A stretch of 64,000 nt of DNA from Erysipelotrichaceae bacterium. Its GTDB lineage: Bacteria > Bacillota_I > Bacilli_A > ML615J-28 > CAG-313. Numbering within the stretch: the stretch's first letter is position 1; each line of letters begins with the position of its first letter. A model generated the notes under the pieces. That model did not search any database, had not been told where the DNA came from, and saw nothing but the letters and a program-made list of their open reading frames with translations. The stretch spans positions 1-64,000 of the forward strand of contig SVBG01000003.1 in assembly GCA_015059015.1 (NCBI GenBank), read 5' to 3'. Below are positions 26,912 to 34,722 of this stretch, piece after piece. The position numbers and the translations under genes were made by a program.

Positions 26912-27524
26912 TGTAGAAAAGAATTTACTTAAGATTAAAGCTGTATTTTTAAGTCCAAAAGCACCATTTACATGGGCTAGTGGTATTAAATCACCTATTT
27001 ATTGTGATAATAGATTAGTTTTATCATACCCTGAAGTAAGAGGCGAAATTGAACATGCACTTGCTGATTTAGTAAAAGAAAAGTTCCCTGAATGTGAAAT
27101 TCTTATGGGTACTGCAACAGCTGGTATTCCTCATGCTGCTTATGTATCTGAATATTTAGGTTTACCTATGGGATATGTAAGAAGTGGTAATAAAGATCAT
27201 GGACGTCAAAATAAAATTGAAGGTCACTACGAAAAAGGTGATAAAGTAGTTGTAATTGAAGACTTAATTTCAACTGGTAAATCATCTATTGAAGTTGTTA
27301 ATTCATTAATTGAAGCAGGTGTAGAAGTAATTGGCTGTGTATCAATCTTCTCATATGGTTTTGATGAAGCAAAAGCTGCTTTCGATGCTGTAAATGTTCC
27401 ATATTATTCACTTGCTAATTTTAATAACTTAGTTAAAGTTGCGGTAGAAGAAGGTTACATTGAAAGTGAAGATTTAAATGATGTACTTGAATGGAGAAAA
27501 TCACCTCGTACTTGGAGAGCATAA
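26904..27524 (+). CDS. pyrE: Orotate phosphoribosyltransferase
   Basis: A 206-residue transferase joining orotate to PRPP. The PRPP motif [14 protein letters not shown] (about 115-128) and the flexible loop [15 protein letters not shown] are clear. Last gene of the UMP operon, directly before a bidirectional terminator. Confidence 0.96.
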   Translation: MSSVEKNLLKIKAVFLSPKAPFTWASGIKSPIYCDNRLVLSYPEVRGEIEHALADLVKEKFPECEILMGTATAGIPHAAYVSEYLGLPMGYVRSGNKDHGRQNKIEGHYEKGDKVVVIEDLISTGKSSIEVVNSLIEAGVEVIGCVSIFSYGFDEAKAAFDAVNVPYYSLANFNNLVKVAVEEGYIESEDLNDVLEWRKSPRTWRA

Positions 27525-27530
27525 AAAAAT

Positions 27531-27565
27531 AATAAGTAGTTTATCTAAACGATAAACTACTTATT
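27531..27565. terminator. Bidirectional terminator between pyrE and the VTT gene
   Basis: A 15-bp perfect inverted repeat (27531-27545 and 27551-27565) with a 5-nt loop, flanked by A7 on the left and T-rich DNA on the right. Its right arm also encodes the last codons of the minus-strand gene. Confidence 0.92.
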
Positions 27566-28318
27566 TTCATTTTTTTTAAATAAATTTTTAAACCAATTTC
27601 CTACTTTAGTATATAAATTAACAAACCATTCTTGAATTTGATCGGCAAGTTTATAAGAAATTATGAAGGCAATAATACCAAGTATTGATAATCCAGCAAT
27701 TACCCAAATACCCCAACTAGAGTCCAGTGGAATTAAACTTCCACCATAAACTAGAATGGTGCATCCAATTGAAGTGATTCTTGTTACAAATTGAATGATG
27801 CTAAATGTACTAAATTTAATTTTTGATATTCCTGCAACACTGCATAGTAAATCATCTGGGAAAAATGGGAATAGGAACATAAAGAAAAGTAATACTGTTT
27901 CACGACCTTTTATTTTTTCCAAATAGTCATCAACTTTTTGTTTATCTCCCGCTACCCAGTATACAAATTTTTTACCTAATACTCTTCCTAGGTAGAAACC
28001 TACTGATCCACCAATAAACATTCCTATAAGTGAATATAAAAAAGCTTCCCAAGGTTCAAAAAGAAGTGTTCCTGCAAGAATAGACACCATTCCTGGAATT
28101 GGTATAAATGTTACTTGTAAGAATGAGACTGCGATATATGCAAGTGGAGCCCAAATACCAGCTTTGCTAACAATATCTCTAATTTCTTCCTTAGAAATAT
28201 CAGTTAATCCAAATGCTTTTAATAAAAAATAAATTCCAATTACAAAAGCAATTATTACTAATAATGAGATAACTAGTTTTAAAATTGACTTTTTAGCCTC
28301 TTTACTAAGTTGTTTGAT
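27557..28318 (-). CDS. VTT/DedA (TVP38-TMEM64) membrane protein with non-canonical start
   Basis: A multi-helix membrane protein of about 253 residues; the family takes part in lipid or undecaprenyl-phosphate movement. The core reads GSVGFYLGRVLGKK and FPFFPDDLLCSVAG. The first in-frame ATG (28090) would remove a conserved first part, GIWAPLAYIAVSFLQVTF then PIPG, and the first membrane helix (near VISLLVIIAFVIGIYFLL). The frame stays open to 28330, where AAAGGGAGTGATATT is a good ribosome site, yet the codons following it are ATT and ATC, not ATG, GTG or TTG. I set the start at ATC (28318), 7 nt from GGAG. Either rare initiation or a mutated start codon. Confidence 0.75.
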   Translation of the reverse strand: MKQLSKEAKKSILKLVISLLVIIAFVIGIYFLLKAFGLTDISKEEIRDIVSKAGIWAPLAYIAVSFLQVTFIPIPGMVSILAGTLLFEPWEAFLYSLIGMFIGGSVGFYLGRVLGKKFVYWVAGDKQKVDDYLEKIKGRETVLLFFMFLFPFFPDDLLCSVAGISKIKFSTFSIIQFVTRITSIGCTILVYGGSLIPLDSSWGIWVIAGLSILGIIAFIISYKLADQIQEWFVNLYTKVGNWFKNLFKKNENK

Positions 28319-28477
28319 AATATCACTCCCTTTAAACTTGTATATAGTATATAATTTTTTTGTTAACTTTATGTTAATTTTGCTTAAATTATTTTATTTT
28401 ATTATTTTTTGTCAATTTCTTAAAAATTTATATCTTTATATATTTTATTTTGTTTTATTTAAATTATGTTAGAAATA

Positions 28478-28515
28478 TAAAAAATAAAAGAGACTGTTAA
28501 AATACAGACTCTTTT
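28478..28515 (-). terminator. Terminator of the sigma/RsgI-like operon
   Basis: AAAAGAGACTGT (28486-28497) pairs with ACAGACTCTTTT (28504-28515) with a single A-A mismatch. On the minus strand it is followed by a T-rich tail. Located 20 bp past the stop of the RsgI-like gene. Confidence 0.85.
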
Positions 28516-28535
28516 AGAGAAAGAAATATAGATAA

Positions 28536-29924
28536 TTAATTTTGTTCTTTTAATTTTGCAACTAAATTAGCTTTTTGTTCAACTAATTGATTATATTTTG
28601 CTTCAATTTGATCTTTATATTCAGTTTCAAATTTTGTTATAAATTCTTTCTTTTGAGTATTTAATTCATTACTAATTTCATTTGCTTTTTCATTCATTAG
28701 AATACTTAAATCATTATTTTCTAAAATATAATTTTCAAGTGAAGCCAAAGCTTCATTTAATGACGTAGTTGCAAGGTTTAAAGCAGAATTAGCAGCGTCT
28801 TTAGCAAATTGTAAAGTAGCTTCTGCAGTTAATAAAGCTGTTTCTTGGGCTGATAATTGTGCTAATTTAATTGTTTTTTCTAATCCTTCTTCTAGTTTTT
28901 CAATTTCAGTTTTTAATATTAAAATTTCATTTTTTAGTTTATTAACTTCATTTAATGCTTTAATATACATAGAGTCTTCTGCAATAAACATTTCATTATA
29001 AGTTTGTTTTAGAAGAGTTAATCCATTTTCAACAGATAATTGTAGTTTACTATAATTTTGAATAATTTCATTACTAAGGTTAGAAGAAGTAGTTACAAAG
29101 TTTTTAAAAATCTTTGATTCTGCAATATCAACTTCATATTCTTTGAAGTTATTATACATTTCCTCAATTGCAGTAGTTGGTAGATTTATTCTTTCAATAT
29201 GATATGCAGCAATTAAATTAATTAATTCTTTATGAGATAATTCATTTAATTCTTCTATATTAAGTGTAGAATCTAAACTTAGAAGTTTGTTTATTAAAGA
29301 TTCTTTAGTGTTATTTTTAATAGTTGTTATTTTATCTTCAACTTTAATTCCAAGTTCAGTTAATTTTTCTTCAACATGAGCTTTAAGTTCAGTTTCTATT
29401 TCTGAAATTTTATTTTGTGTTGCTTCTGCATCAATAGTAATTGTTAAGTTATTATATTCATCTGATGTTGTATATTTTACAAAGAAACCACAATCAGTTT
29501 CTATTACTAAAATTTTATCAATAGCTTCATCATAAGTTTTACCTATAATTTCATCTTCAACATCTACAATAATCATTTTACCATCATCATTTGCACCATA
29601 AACAGAGGCAACAATACCTTTTTCATCAACAGTTAGTTGAATACTAGGGTTTAAGTCTAATGTAATAACTGCATTTGTTACAATTGGTTCATTTTGTTGA
29701 TTTGTTTGATTTGAATTTAATGTGCATCCAATAACAATTGCAGATACTGTAATAATAAATAAAGCTGTTGAGATAATTGCTAATTTTTTAGTTTTCATAA
29801 ATAGTAGTAATCCTTTCTTTTTATTGTTATTTATATTAGCTTTTTCTTTAATTAAATCAATATTATCATCATGATCATAGTTTTTATTGTAATATTCTTT
29901 AATAATTGTTCTTACATTTTTCAT
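28536..29924 (-). CDS. RsgI-like anti-sigma factor with long coiled-coil exterior
   Basis: A 462-residue membrane protein. A cytoplasmic basic part (1-45) precedes one membrane helix (about 48-68). Outside, residues about 80-170 match the RsgI middle domain: ITLDLNPSIQLTVDEKGIV, then GKTYDEAIDKIL. The remaining 290 residues are Glu/Lys/Leu-rich and predicted helical or coiled-coil, perhaps a sensor. The gene overlaps the sigma factor gene by one base (TAATG), which supports a sigma/anti-sigma pair. The N-terminal cytosolic segment would bind the sigma factor. The signal sensed is unknown. Confidence 0.8.
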   Translation of the reverse strand: MKNVRTIIKEYYNKNYDHDDNIDLIKEKANINNNKKKGLLLFMKTKKLAIISTALFIITVSAIVIGCTLNSNQTNQQNEPIVTNAVITLDLNPSIQLTVDEKGIVASVYGANDDGKMIIVDVEDEIIGKTYDEAIDKILVIETDCGFFVKYTTSDEYNNLTITIDAEATQNKISEIETELKAHVEEKLTELGIKVEDKITTIKNNTKESLINKLLSLDSTLNIEELNELSHKELINLIAAYHIERINLPTTAIEEMYNNFKEYEVDIAESKIFKNFVTTSSNLSNEIIQNYSKLQLSVENGLTLLKQTYNEMFIAEDSMYIKALNEVNKLKNEILILKTEIEKLEEGLEKTIKLAQLSAQETALLTAEATLQFAKDAANSALNLATTSLNEALASLENYILENNDLSILMNEKANEISNELNTQKKEFITKFETEYKDQIEAKYNQLVEQKANLVAKLKEQN

Positions 29925-30430
29925 TAAATCAACTCCTTTCTAAGGATTTTTATGGCTGTATAATATTCAGATTGTACTTTACTAGCAGGAATATTTAAGT
30001 ATTCTGCTATTACTCGAAATTTTAGTTTATGTACAATTTTTAATATTACTATCTCTGTTTGTAATTCAGTTAAATAATTTTTAATATCATAGATTAATAA
30101 ATTATTATTAGAATACTCTTTAACATTATAGATTTCTTCATCACTATAGATTGGTTTTTTATTTGCAACTCGAGTAACATAATTTTTTGATAGGTTTCTT
30201 GCGATCATCATGACATATTGCTTAAATTTACCTGTTTCAGTATAACTATCTAATGATGTTAAAAGTTTCAAAAATGTATCTTGTGTGAGGTCTTCACTTG
30301 CATTCTTATCTTTAGTAATACTATAACAGATGTAATAAACTAAGTTAGAGTATTCATAGTATACTTGTTCAAAGGCGAATTCGTCTTTTACTTTTAGTTG
30401 TTCAATTAGTTTTTTAGTTACTATTAACAT
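29924..30430 (-). CDS. RNA polymerase sigma factor, ECF type
   Basis: A 168-residue sigma factor with region 2 (about 15-85: FEQVYYEYSNLVYYICYSITKD, EDLTQDTFLKLL) and region 4 (about 115-165: TEIVILKIVHKLKFRVIAEYLNIPASKVQS). No region 1 or 3, as in ECF sigmas. Co-transcribed with the RsgI-like membrane protein that probably holds it inactive. No obvious autoregulatory promoter was found in the 150 bp upstream, which is shared with the divergent thioredoxin gene. Confidence 0.9.
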   Translation of the reverse strand: MLIVTKKLIEQLKVKDEFAFEQVYYEYSNLVYYICYSITKDKNASEDLTQDTFLKLLTSLDSYTETGKFKQYVMMIARNLSKNYVTRVANKKPIYSDEEIYNVKEYSNNNLLIYDIKNYLTELQTEIVILKIVHKLKFRVIAEYLNIPASKVQSEYYTAIKILRKELI

Positions 30431-30542
30431 AAGTTTCTTTCCCTTTCATTAAACATAACACAAAAAATATTGTTTTTTTTAAAAAATTTTATTATTTATT
30501 TTAACATAATTTTTATTTTTTTAATATTAAAATGTAATCTTT

Positions 30543-30571
30543 TTGAAAAAACAAATTTTTTATGGTATTTT
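30543..30571 (+). promoter_or_regulatory. Promoter of the thioredoxin/AsnA run
   Basis: TTGAAA, 17-nt spacer, TATTTT with TGG extension, about 50 bp before the chosen thioredoxin start. Confidence 0.6.
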
Positions 30572-30621
30572 ATTAAAAAATAATGATAAATAATAATAGT
30601 ATAAACTTTGGAGGACATTTT

Positions 30622-30924
30622 ATGTTATATATTACAAAAGATAATTTTAAAGAATGTATTGAAAAATACGATACATTAATCATTGACTTTTATGCTGATT
30701 GGTGTAATCCATGTACAGCACTTAGTGTAATTATTGAACGTGTTGCAAAAAATTATCCGAATGTTACATTTGGTAAAGTAAATATTGACGAGGAAGAAGA
30801 ACTAGCAATGGGATTCGAGGTAAGAAGTATTCCATTTGTTGTAAAAATAAAAAATGGTAAAATTGTTGATTCATTTATAGGACTTCATCCTGAAAAATTT
30901 GTTGAGGAGTTTTTCGCAAAATAA
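30622..30924 (+). CDS. Thioredoxin with a CNPC active site
   Basis: A 100-residue single-domain thioredoxin. The active site is DWCNPC instead of the usual WCGPC, which is expected to change its redox potential. FYADW, the cis-Pro segment VRSIPFVVKIKNG and the C-terminal helix are normal. GGAGGA sits 6 bp before the ATG at 30622; the longer reading frame from 30583 has no ribosome site. One-base overlap with the reductase gene shows they act together. Confidence 0.9.
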   Translation: MLYITKDNFKECIEKYDTLIIDFYADWCNPCTALSVIIERVAKNYPNVTFGKVNIDEEEELAMGFEVRSIPFVVKIKNGKIVDSFIGLHPEKFVEEFFAK

Positions 30925-31763
30925 TGTTTGACACGGTAATTATTGGTAGTGGTCCTTGTGGTATAAGTGCTGCTATTTATTTAAAAAGATTTGGCTTTCA
31001 TGTATTAGTAATTGGTAAAGACTATGGAACATTAAGTATTAATACATTAATTGAAAATTATTATGGTATTGAATCTATAAATGGTATTGATTTAATAAAA
31101 AAAGGAATAAATCAAGCTAAAAATTTAGGAATTAATGTGTTAACTGAAGAAGTTGTTAAAATTGAAATGGGAAATGAATTTACTGTTTCAACAAATAAGA
31201 CTGTTTATGCTTGTAAAACTGTACTTATTGCAACAGGAATGAAAAGAACAACTCTAAAAATTGAAGGTTTAAAAGACTTTGAAGGACGTGGTGTTTCATA
31301 TTGTGCTGTTTGTGATGGATTTCTATATCGTAAGAAACGTATTGGAATACTAGGTACTGGTGAATATATGAAATCAGAACTTGAAGTATTAAAACGATTT
31401 AGTAATGATATTACTGTGTTTACAAACGGTGAAGATGTTGATCTTGATGAAAATGTTGTGACTGAAAAAATTATTAAATTAGAAGGAAATGATCATTTAG
31501 AAAGTGTTGTTTGTGAGAATAATACTTATAACTTGGATTGTTTATTCGTTGCAGTAGGTGTCGCAAATGGATCATCATTTGCTCGTCATTTAGGAATATT
31601 AATGGATGATAAAGAACATTTAATTGTTGATAATTATATGACAAATATTCCAGGAATATTTGCAGGTGGTGATATTATAGGTGGTATAAAACAAATAATT
31701 ACTGCTGCTAGTGATGGATGCTCTTGTGCATATAAAATAAAAGATTATTTAAAGGAAAAATAA
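30924..31763 (+). CDS. Thioredoxin reductase-like flavoprotein, atypical NADPH domain
   Basis: A 279-residue FAD protein, shorter than NADPH thioredoxin reductases (about 310). FAD motif GSGPCG is at 8-13, the redox pair is Cys127/Cys130 in CAVCDG, and the closing FAD motif is GIFAGGDIIGG. The NADPH side is changed: the second GxGxxA reads GTGEYM (144-149) and the HRRxxxR 2'-phosphate site is replaced by FTNGEDV. Ferredoxin-dependent flavin thioredoxin reductases of clostridia also lack these motifs, so the electron donor may not be NADPH. Placed directly after the thioredoxin gene. Confidence 0.88.
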   Translation: MFDTVIIGSGPCGISAAIYLKRFGFHVLVIGKDYGTLSINTLIENYYGIESINGIDLIKKGINQAKNLGINVLTEEVVKIEMGNEFTVSTNKTVYACKTVLIATGMKRTTLKIEGLKDFEGRGVSYCAVCDGFLYRKKRIGILGTGEYMKSELEVLKRFSNDITVFTNGEDVDLDENVVTEKIIKLEGNDHLESVVCENNTYNLDCLFVAVGVANGSSFARHLGILMDDKEHLIVDNYMTNIPGIFAGGDIIGGIKQIITAASDGCSCAYKIKDYLKEK

Positions 31764-31764
31764 T

Positions 31765-32772
31765 ATGAAAAATTTAATATTACTAGATAATTATAAATCT
31801 AAACTTAATTTATTAGAAACAGAAATTGCAATAAAATATGTAAAAGATATCTTTGAAAGAGAACTTGCACTTGCACTGGATTTAACGCGTGTTTCAGCAC
31901 CCCTTTTTGTTGAATGTGAAACTGGGTTAAATGACCATTTAAATGGATATGAACGTCCAGTTAGTTTTGATGTCCTAGATGTACAAAAAAATGTTGAAAT
32001 TGTTCAATCACTTGCAAAATGGAAACGTTATGCATTATCTAAATATCAGTTTGTTCAAGAAACAGGTCTTTATACTGATATGAATGCCATTCGTCGTGAT
32101 GAAGATTTAGATAATATTCATTCAGTTTATGTTGACCAATGGGACTGGGAAAGAATAATTAATAAAGAAGAAAGAACAATTGATTATTTAAAATATATTG
32201 TTAGAAAGATTTTTAATGTTTTAAAAACAGTTGAAGAAAAAGTATGTACTAAATATAATGTATTTACAAAAAAACTTCCTGATGATATTTACTTTATATC
32301 ATCAAATGAACTTCTTAATATGTATCCAAATTTAACATCTAAAGAACGTGAAAATGAAATAACTAAACTTCATAAATCTGTATTTATCTATCAAATCGGT
32401 TGGCCACTTGATAATGATATGCCACATGATGGTAGAGCAAGTGACTATGATGACTGGAATCTAAACGGTGACATCTTAGTATGGTTTGATACACTTGGGA
32501 TAGCGTTAGAACTTTCTAGTATGGGAATAAGAGTAGATAGTGATTCACTTGTTAGACAAGTTAAACATAAAAAAGAAGAATCTAAGTTAAATACACCATA
32601 CTGTAAAGCATTATTAAATAATGAACTTCCCCTTACTATTGGTGGAGGTATTGGACAATCACGTCTTTGTATGTATTTCTTAGAAAAAGCCCACATTGGT
32701 GAAGTTCAAGCGTCAATTTGGAGTGAAGATGATATTAAAATTTTAAAAAGACATAATATTCATTTATTATAG
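31765..32772 (+). CDS. asnA: Aspartate-ammonia ligase
   Basis: A 335-residue class II synthetase-like enzyme making asparagine from aspartate, ammonia and ATP. Family blocks RVSAPLFVE, FDVLDVQKNVEIVQSLAKWKR, YTDMNAIRRDE, VDQWDWE and GGGIGQSRLCMYFLEKAHIGE are all present. It uses free ammonia, not glutamine. One base after the reductase gene, so in the same transcript. Confidence 0.96.
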   Translation: MKNLILLDNYKSKLNLLETEIAIKYVKDIFERELALALDLTRVSAPLFVECETGLNDHLNGYERPVSFDVLDVQKNVEIVQSLAKWKRYALSKYQFVQETGLYTDMNAIRRDEDLDNIHSVYVDQWDWERIINKEERTIDYLKYIVRKIFNVLKTVEEKVCTKYNVFTKKLPDDIYFISSNELLNMYPNLTSKERENEITKLHKSVFIYQIGWPLDNDMPHDGRASDYDDWNLNGDILVWFDTLGIALELSSMGIRVDSDSLVRQVKHKKEESKLNTPYCKALLNNELPLTIGGGIGQSRLCMYFLEKAHIGEVQASIWSEDDIKILKRHNIHLL

Positions 32773-32780
32773 GAGTAGTT

Positions 32781-33299
32781 ATGAAAAAATTATTAATTAT
32801 TGTTGATTTTCAAAATGATTTTATTGATGGTGCACTAGGCTTTAAAAAAGCAGAAACTTTAGTAGATGTTATAAATAAAAGAATTAATGAATATTTAAAT
32901 AATAACGATGATATTATATTTACTCTTGATACTCATGATAATAATTATTTAAATACTTACGAAGGTGAAAATTTACCTGTACCACATTGTATAGATGGAA
33001 CTTTTGGTCATAAAGTAAACAATAAGTGTGACTATTTGGATAAAGCAATTAAAGTATTTAAAAAAAAGACTTTTCCTAGTTTAGAACTTGCAAAATATTT
33101 AGAAAATACTAATTATGAATATGTTGAATTATGTGGATTAGTTTCAAACATTTGTGTGTTATCTAATGCTATTATGGTAAAATCAGCACTTCCTAATGCG
33201 TTAATTGTTATTGATAAAACTGCTACTGCATCATTTGATGAAGAATTAGAAAACAAAGCCTTTGATGTTTTAAAAGGATTGCATATAGTTATTAAATAA
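32781..33299 (+). CDS. Isochorismatase-family cysteine hydrolase
   Basis: A 172-residue hydrolase. The catalytic Asp is in IVDFQNDFI (about 9), Lys in FKKKTF (about 95) and the nucleophile Cys in CGLVSNICVLSNA (Cys about 119). The family includes nicotinamidase (PncA). The metal ligands Dx(H)..H of true nicotinamidases are not clear here (TLDTHDNNYL), so the nicotinamide substrate is only possible. It follows asnA by 8 bp with GGAG in front. Confidence 0.82.
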   Translation: MKKLLIIVDFQNDFIDGALGFKKAETLVDVINKRINEYLNNNDDIIFTLDTHDNNYLNTYEGENLPVPHCIDGTFGHKVNNKCDYLDKAIKVFKKKTFPSLELAKYLENTNYEYVELCGLVSNICVLSNAIMVKSALPNALIVIDKTATASFDEELENKAFDVLKGLHIVIK

Positions 33300-33305
33300 T
33301 AATTT

Positions 33306-33346
33306 AAAAGAGTTATTAACCTATAATGATTAATAACTCTTTTTAT
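33306..33346 (+). terminator. Strong terminator after the hydrolase
   Basis: A 14-bp perfect stem (33306-33319 with 33330-33343), 10-nt loop, then T-rich DNA. Confidence 0.92.
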
Positions 33347-33351
33347 TAATA

Positions 33352-33420
33352 TTGGTCAGTTTTATTGCAAAATGTCGGTCAGTTTTGTTTCAAAATATTG
33401 GTCAGTTTACTTGATTAAAA
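33352..33420. repeat. Three 23-bp direct repeats, IS21-end-like
   Basis: Units at 33352, 33375 and 33398, exactly 23 bp apart, share TNGGTCAGTTT followed by an AT-rich half ending in AAAAT. Closely spaced copies of a GGTCAGTTT-type motif are usual at the ends of IS21-family elements, where transposase binds. No transposase or second end is present within the window, so this would be a solo end. The repeat is certain; the IS origin is inferred. Confidence 0.6.
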
Positions 33421-33527
33421 TATATTTGTTTGTTAAAATAATAATACTTGTATGATAATTAATATAAGTAGTGCAATGCATAATATTAAAAAAATTTAGA
33501 ATTAGTAGAATTAAAAAAGAGGTAAGT

Positions 33528-34646
33528 ATGACTTTACAACAAAGAGTAAATAAAATAAAAGAATTATTAATTAAAGGAAATAATTTAAAGTGTTCATCAA
33601 GAACTTTTAAAGCATTTGGTTATCAATTTAATTATTATACTGAATGTTTTGGTGATTTAAATGCATATTATTTTAATAAACATGAAGTAATTGATAGAAT
33701 TGTATCACTTGATATGGATAATAGACCTGGCACTATTAAGGAAAAAACACTTTATGTTTGTGTTCATGATACTGCAAGTGCAGCAGAAACTGCTGGAAGT
33801 TTAGCACATGCTAATTATGTTTGTAATGGTGGTGGAGGCACTAGTTGGCACTATAGTTGTGGTGATGATGCAATTTACCATCATATTCCAGATAATGAAG
33901 TTGCATATCATGCAGGTGATGGTTTAAAGGTTAGTTATCATACAATTGATACTGGAGTTTTAGCTACAACGAAAGTTCCTTGTATTGAGATTATTGATGG
34001 ATATTTTTATTTAAATGGGATTAAATCATTAATTAAAATTCCTGATTTAACAATTGTTGATGTTGATGGTACATTATATTATTCATCTTGTGGTGTAATT
34101 CAAACTAAAGTTAAAGATCAATCTTTAGCTTTAGGTGAAGTAATTCTTAATTTATCAACTAAAGATATTAATGATGCAGGAATTAATACATTAATTATTA
34201 ATGGCAATTATCATTTTACACCTATTTATTATAATAAATCATATGGATATGTTGCAAATAGACTTGGGAATTTATATAGCATTGGTATTGAAACAATGGT
34301 TAATAAAGGCTCTAATTTACTTGTTACATGGCATAAATGTGCTAAACTTGTTGCACATTTATTAAAAGATAATAATTTATCACTTGATGCTGTTAAACCA
34401 CATCATTTTTTTAGTGGTAAACCATGTCCAATGACTTTAAGATATAATAATATGTGGAACTATTTTTTAAGTATGGTAGAAATAGAATATGAAATGTTAA
34501 AGTATTTGTCTGATGATATAGAAGTTATTTTAAATGTTAATAAATTAAATAATGGTGGAGTATTATTAGAAGAATTAAACCAATTAGTTTCTTATGAAAT
34601 TGTTATAAAAACTAAAGAATTTGAAGAAAAGTTTATACTTAATTAA
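33528..34646 (+). CDS. N-acetylmuramoyl-L-alanine amidase (Amidase_2)
   Basis: A 372-residue zinc amidase. Zinc ligand motifs: CVHDTAS near 80, SWHYSCGDD near 105, and KPHHFFSGKPCP near 310, as in Amidase_2/PGRP proteins that cut MurNAc-L-Ala. An insertion of about 120 residues splits the domain between the AYHAGDG and IGIETM parts. No signal peptide or membrane segment is visible, which is odd for a wall enzyme; it may act in lysis, recycling or be exported by other means. ATG at 33528 has AGAGGT in front; an upstream in-frame ATG at 33471 lacks one. Confidence 0.86.
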   Translation: MTLQQRVNKIKELLIKGNNLKCSSRTFKAFGYQFNYYTECFGDLNAYYFNKHEVIDRIVSLDMDNRPGTIKEKTLYVCVHDTASAAETAGSLAHANYVCNGGGGTSWHYSCGDDAIYHHIPDNEVAYHAGDGLKVSYHTIDTGVLATTKVPCIEIIDGYFYLNGIKSLIKIPDLTIVDVDGTLYYSSCGVIQTKVKDQSLALGEVILNLSTKDINDAGINTLIINGNYHFTPIYYNKSYGYVANRLGNLYSIGIETMVNKGSNLLVTWHKCAKLVAHLLKDNNLSLDAVKPHHFFSGKPCPMTLRYNNMWNYFLSMVEIEYEMLKYLSDDIEVILNVNKLNNGGVLLEELNQLVSYEIVIKTKEFEEKFILN

Positions 34647-34667
34647 ATATCAATTTATATAATTTAT

Positions 34668-34696
34668 TTGAATATAATATTAAAATATGGTATACT
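34668..34696 (+). promoter_or_regulatory. Promoter of the 5'-nucleotidase lipoprotein
   Basis: TTGAAT, 17-nt spacer, TATACT with TGG extension, 27 bp before the start codon. Confidence 0.8.
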
Positions 34697-34722
34697 ATAA
34701 ATGTAATTAGGAGTGTTATAAA

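Noticed and set aside
27557-28090. Shorter VTT protein beginning at the ATG at 28090
   Set aside because: It would delete the first helix and the conserved first part of the domain, and no ribosome site lies before that ATG.
33352-33420. CRISPR array
   Set aside because: Only three 23-bp units in direct contact with no spacers and no cas genes; fits an IS end better.
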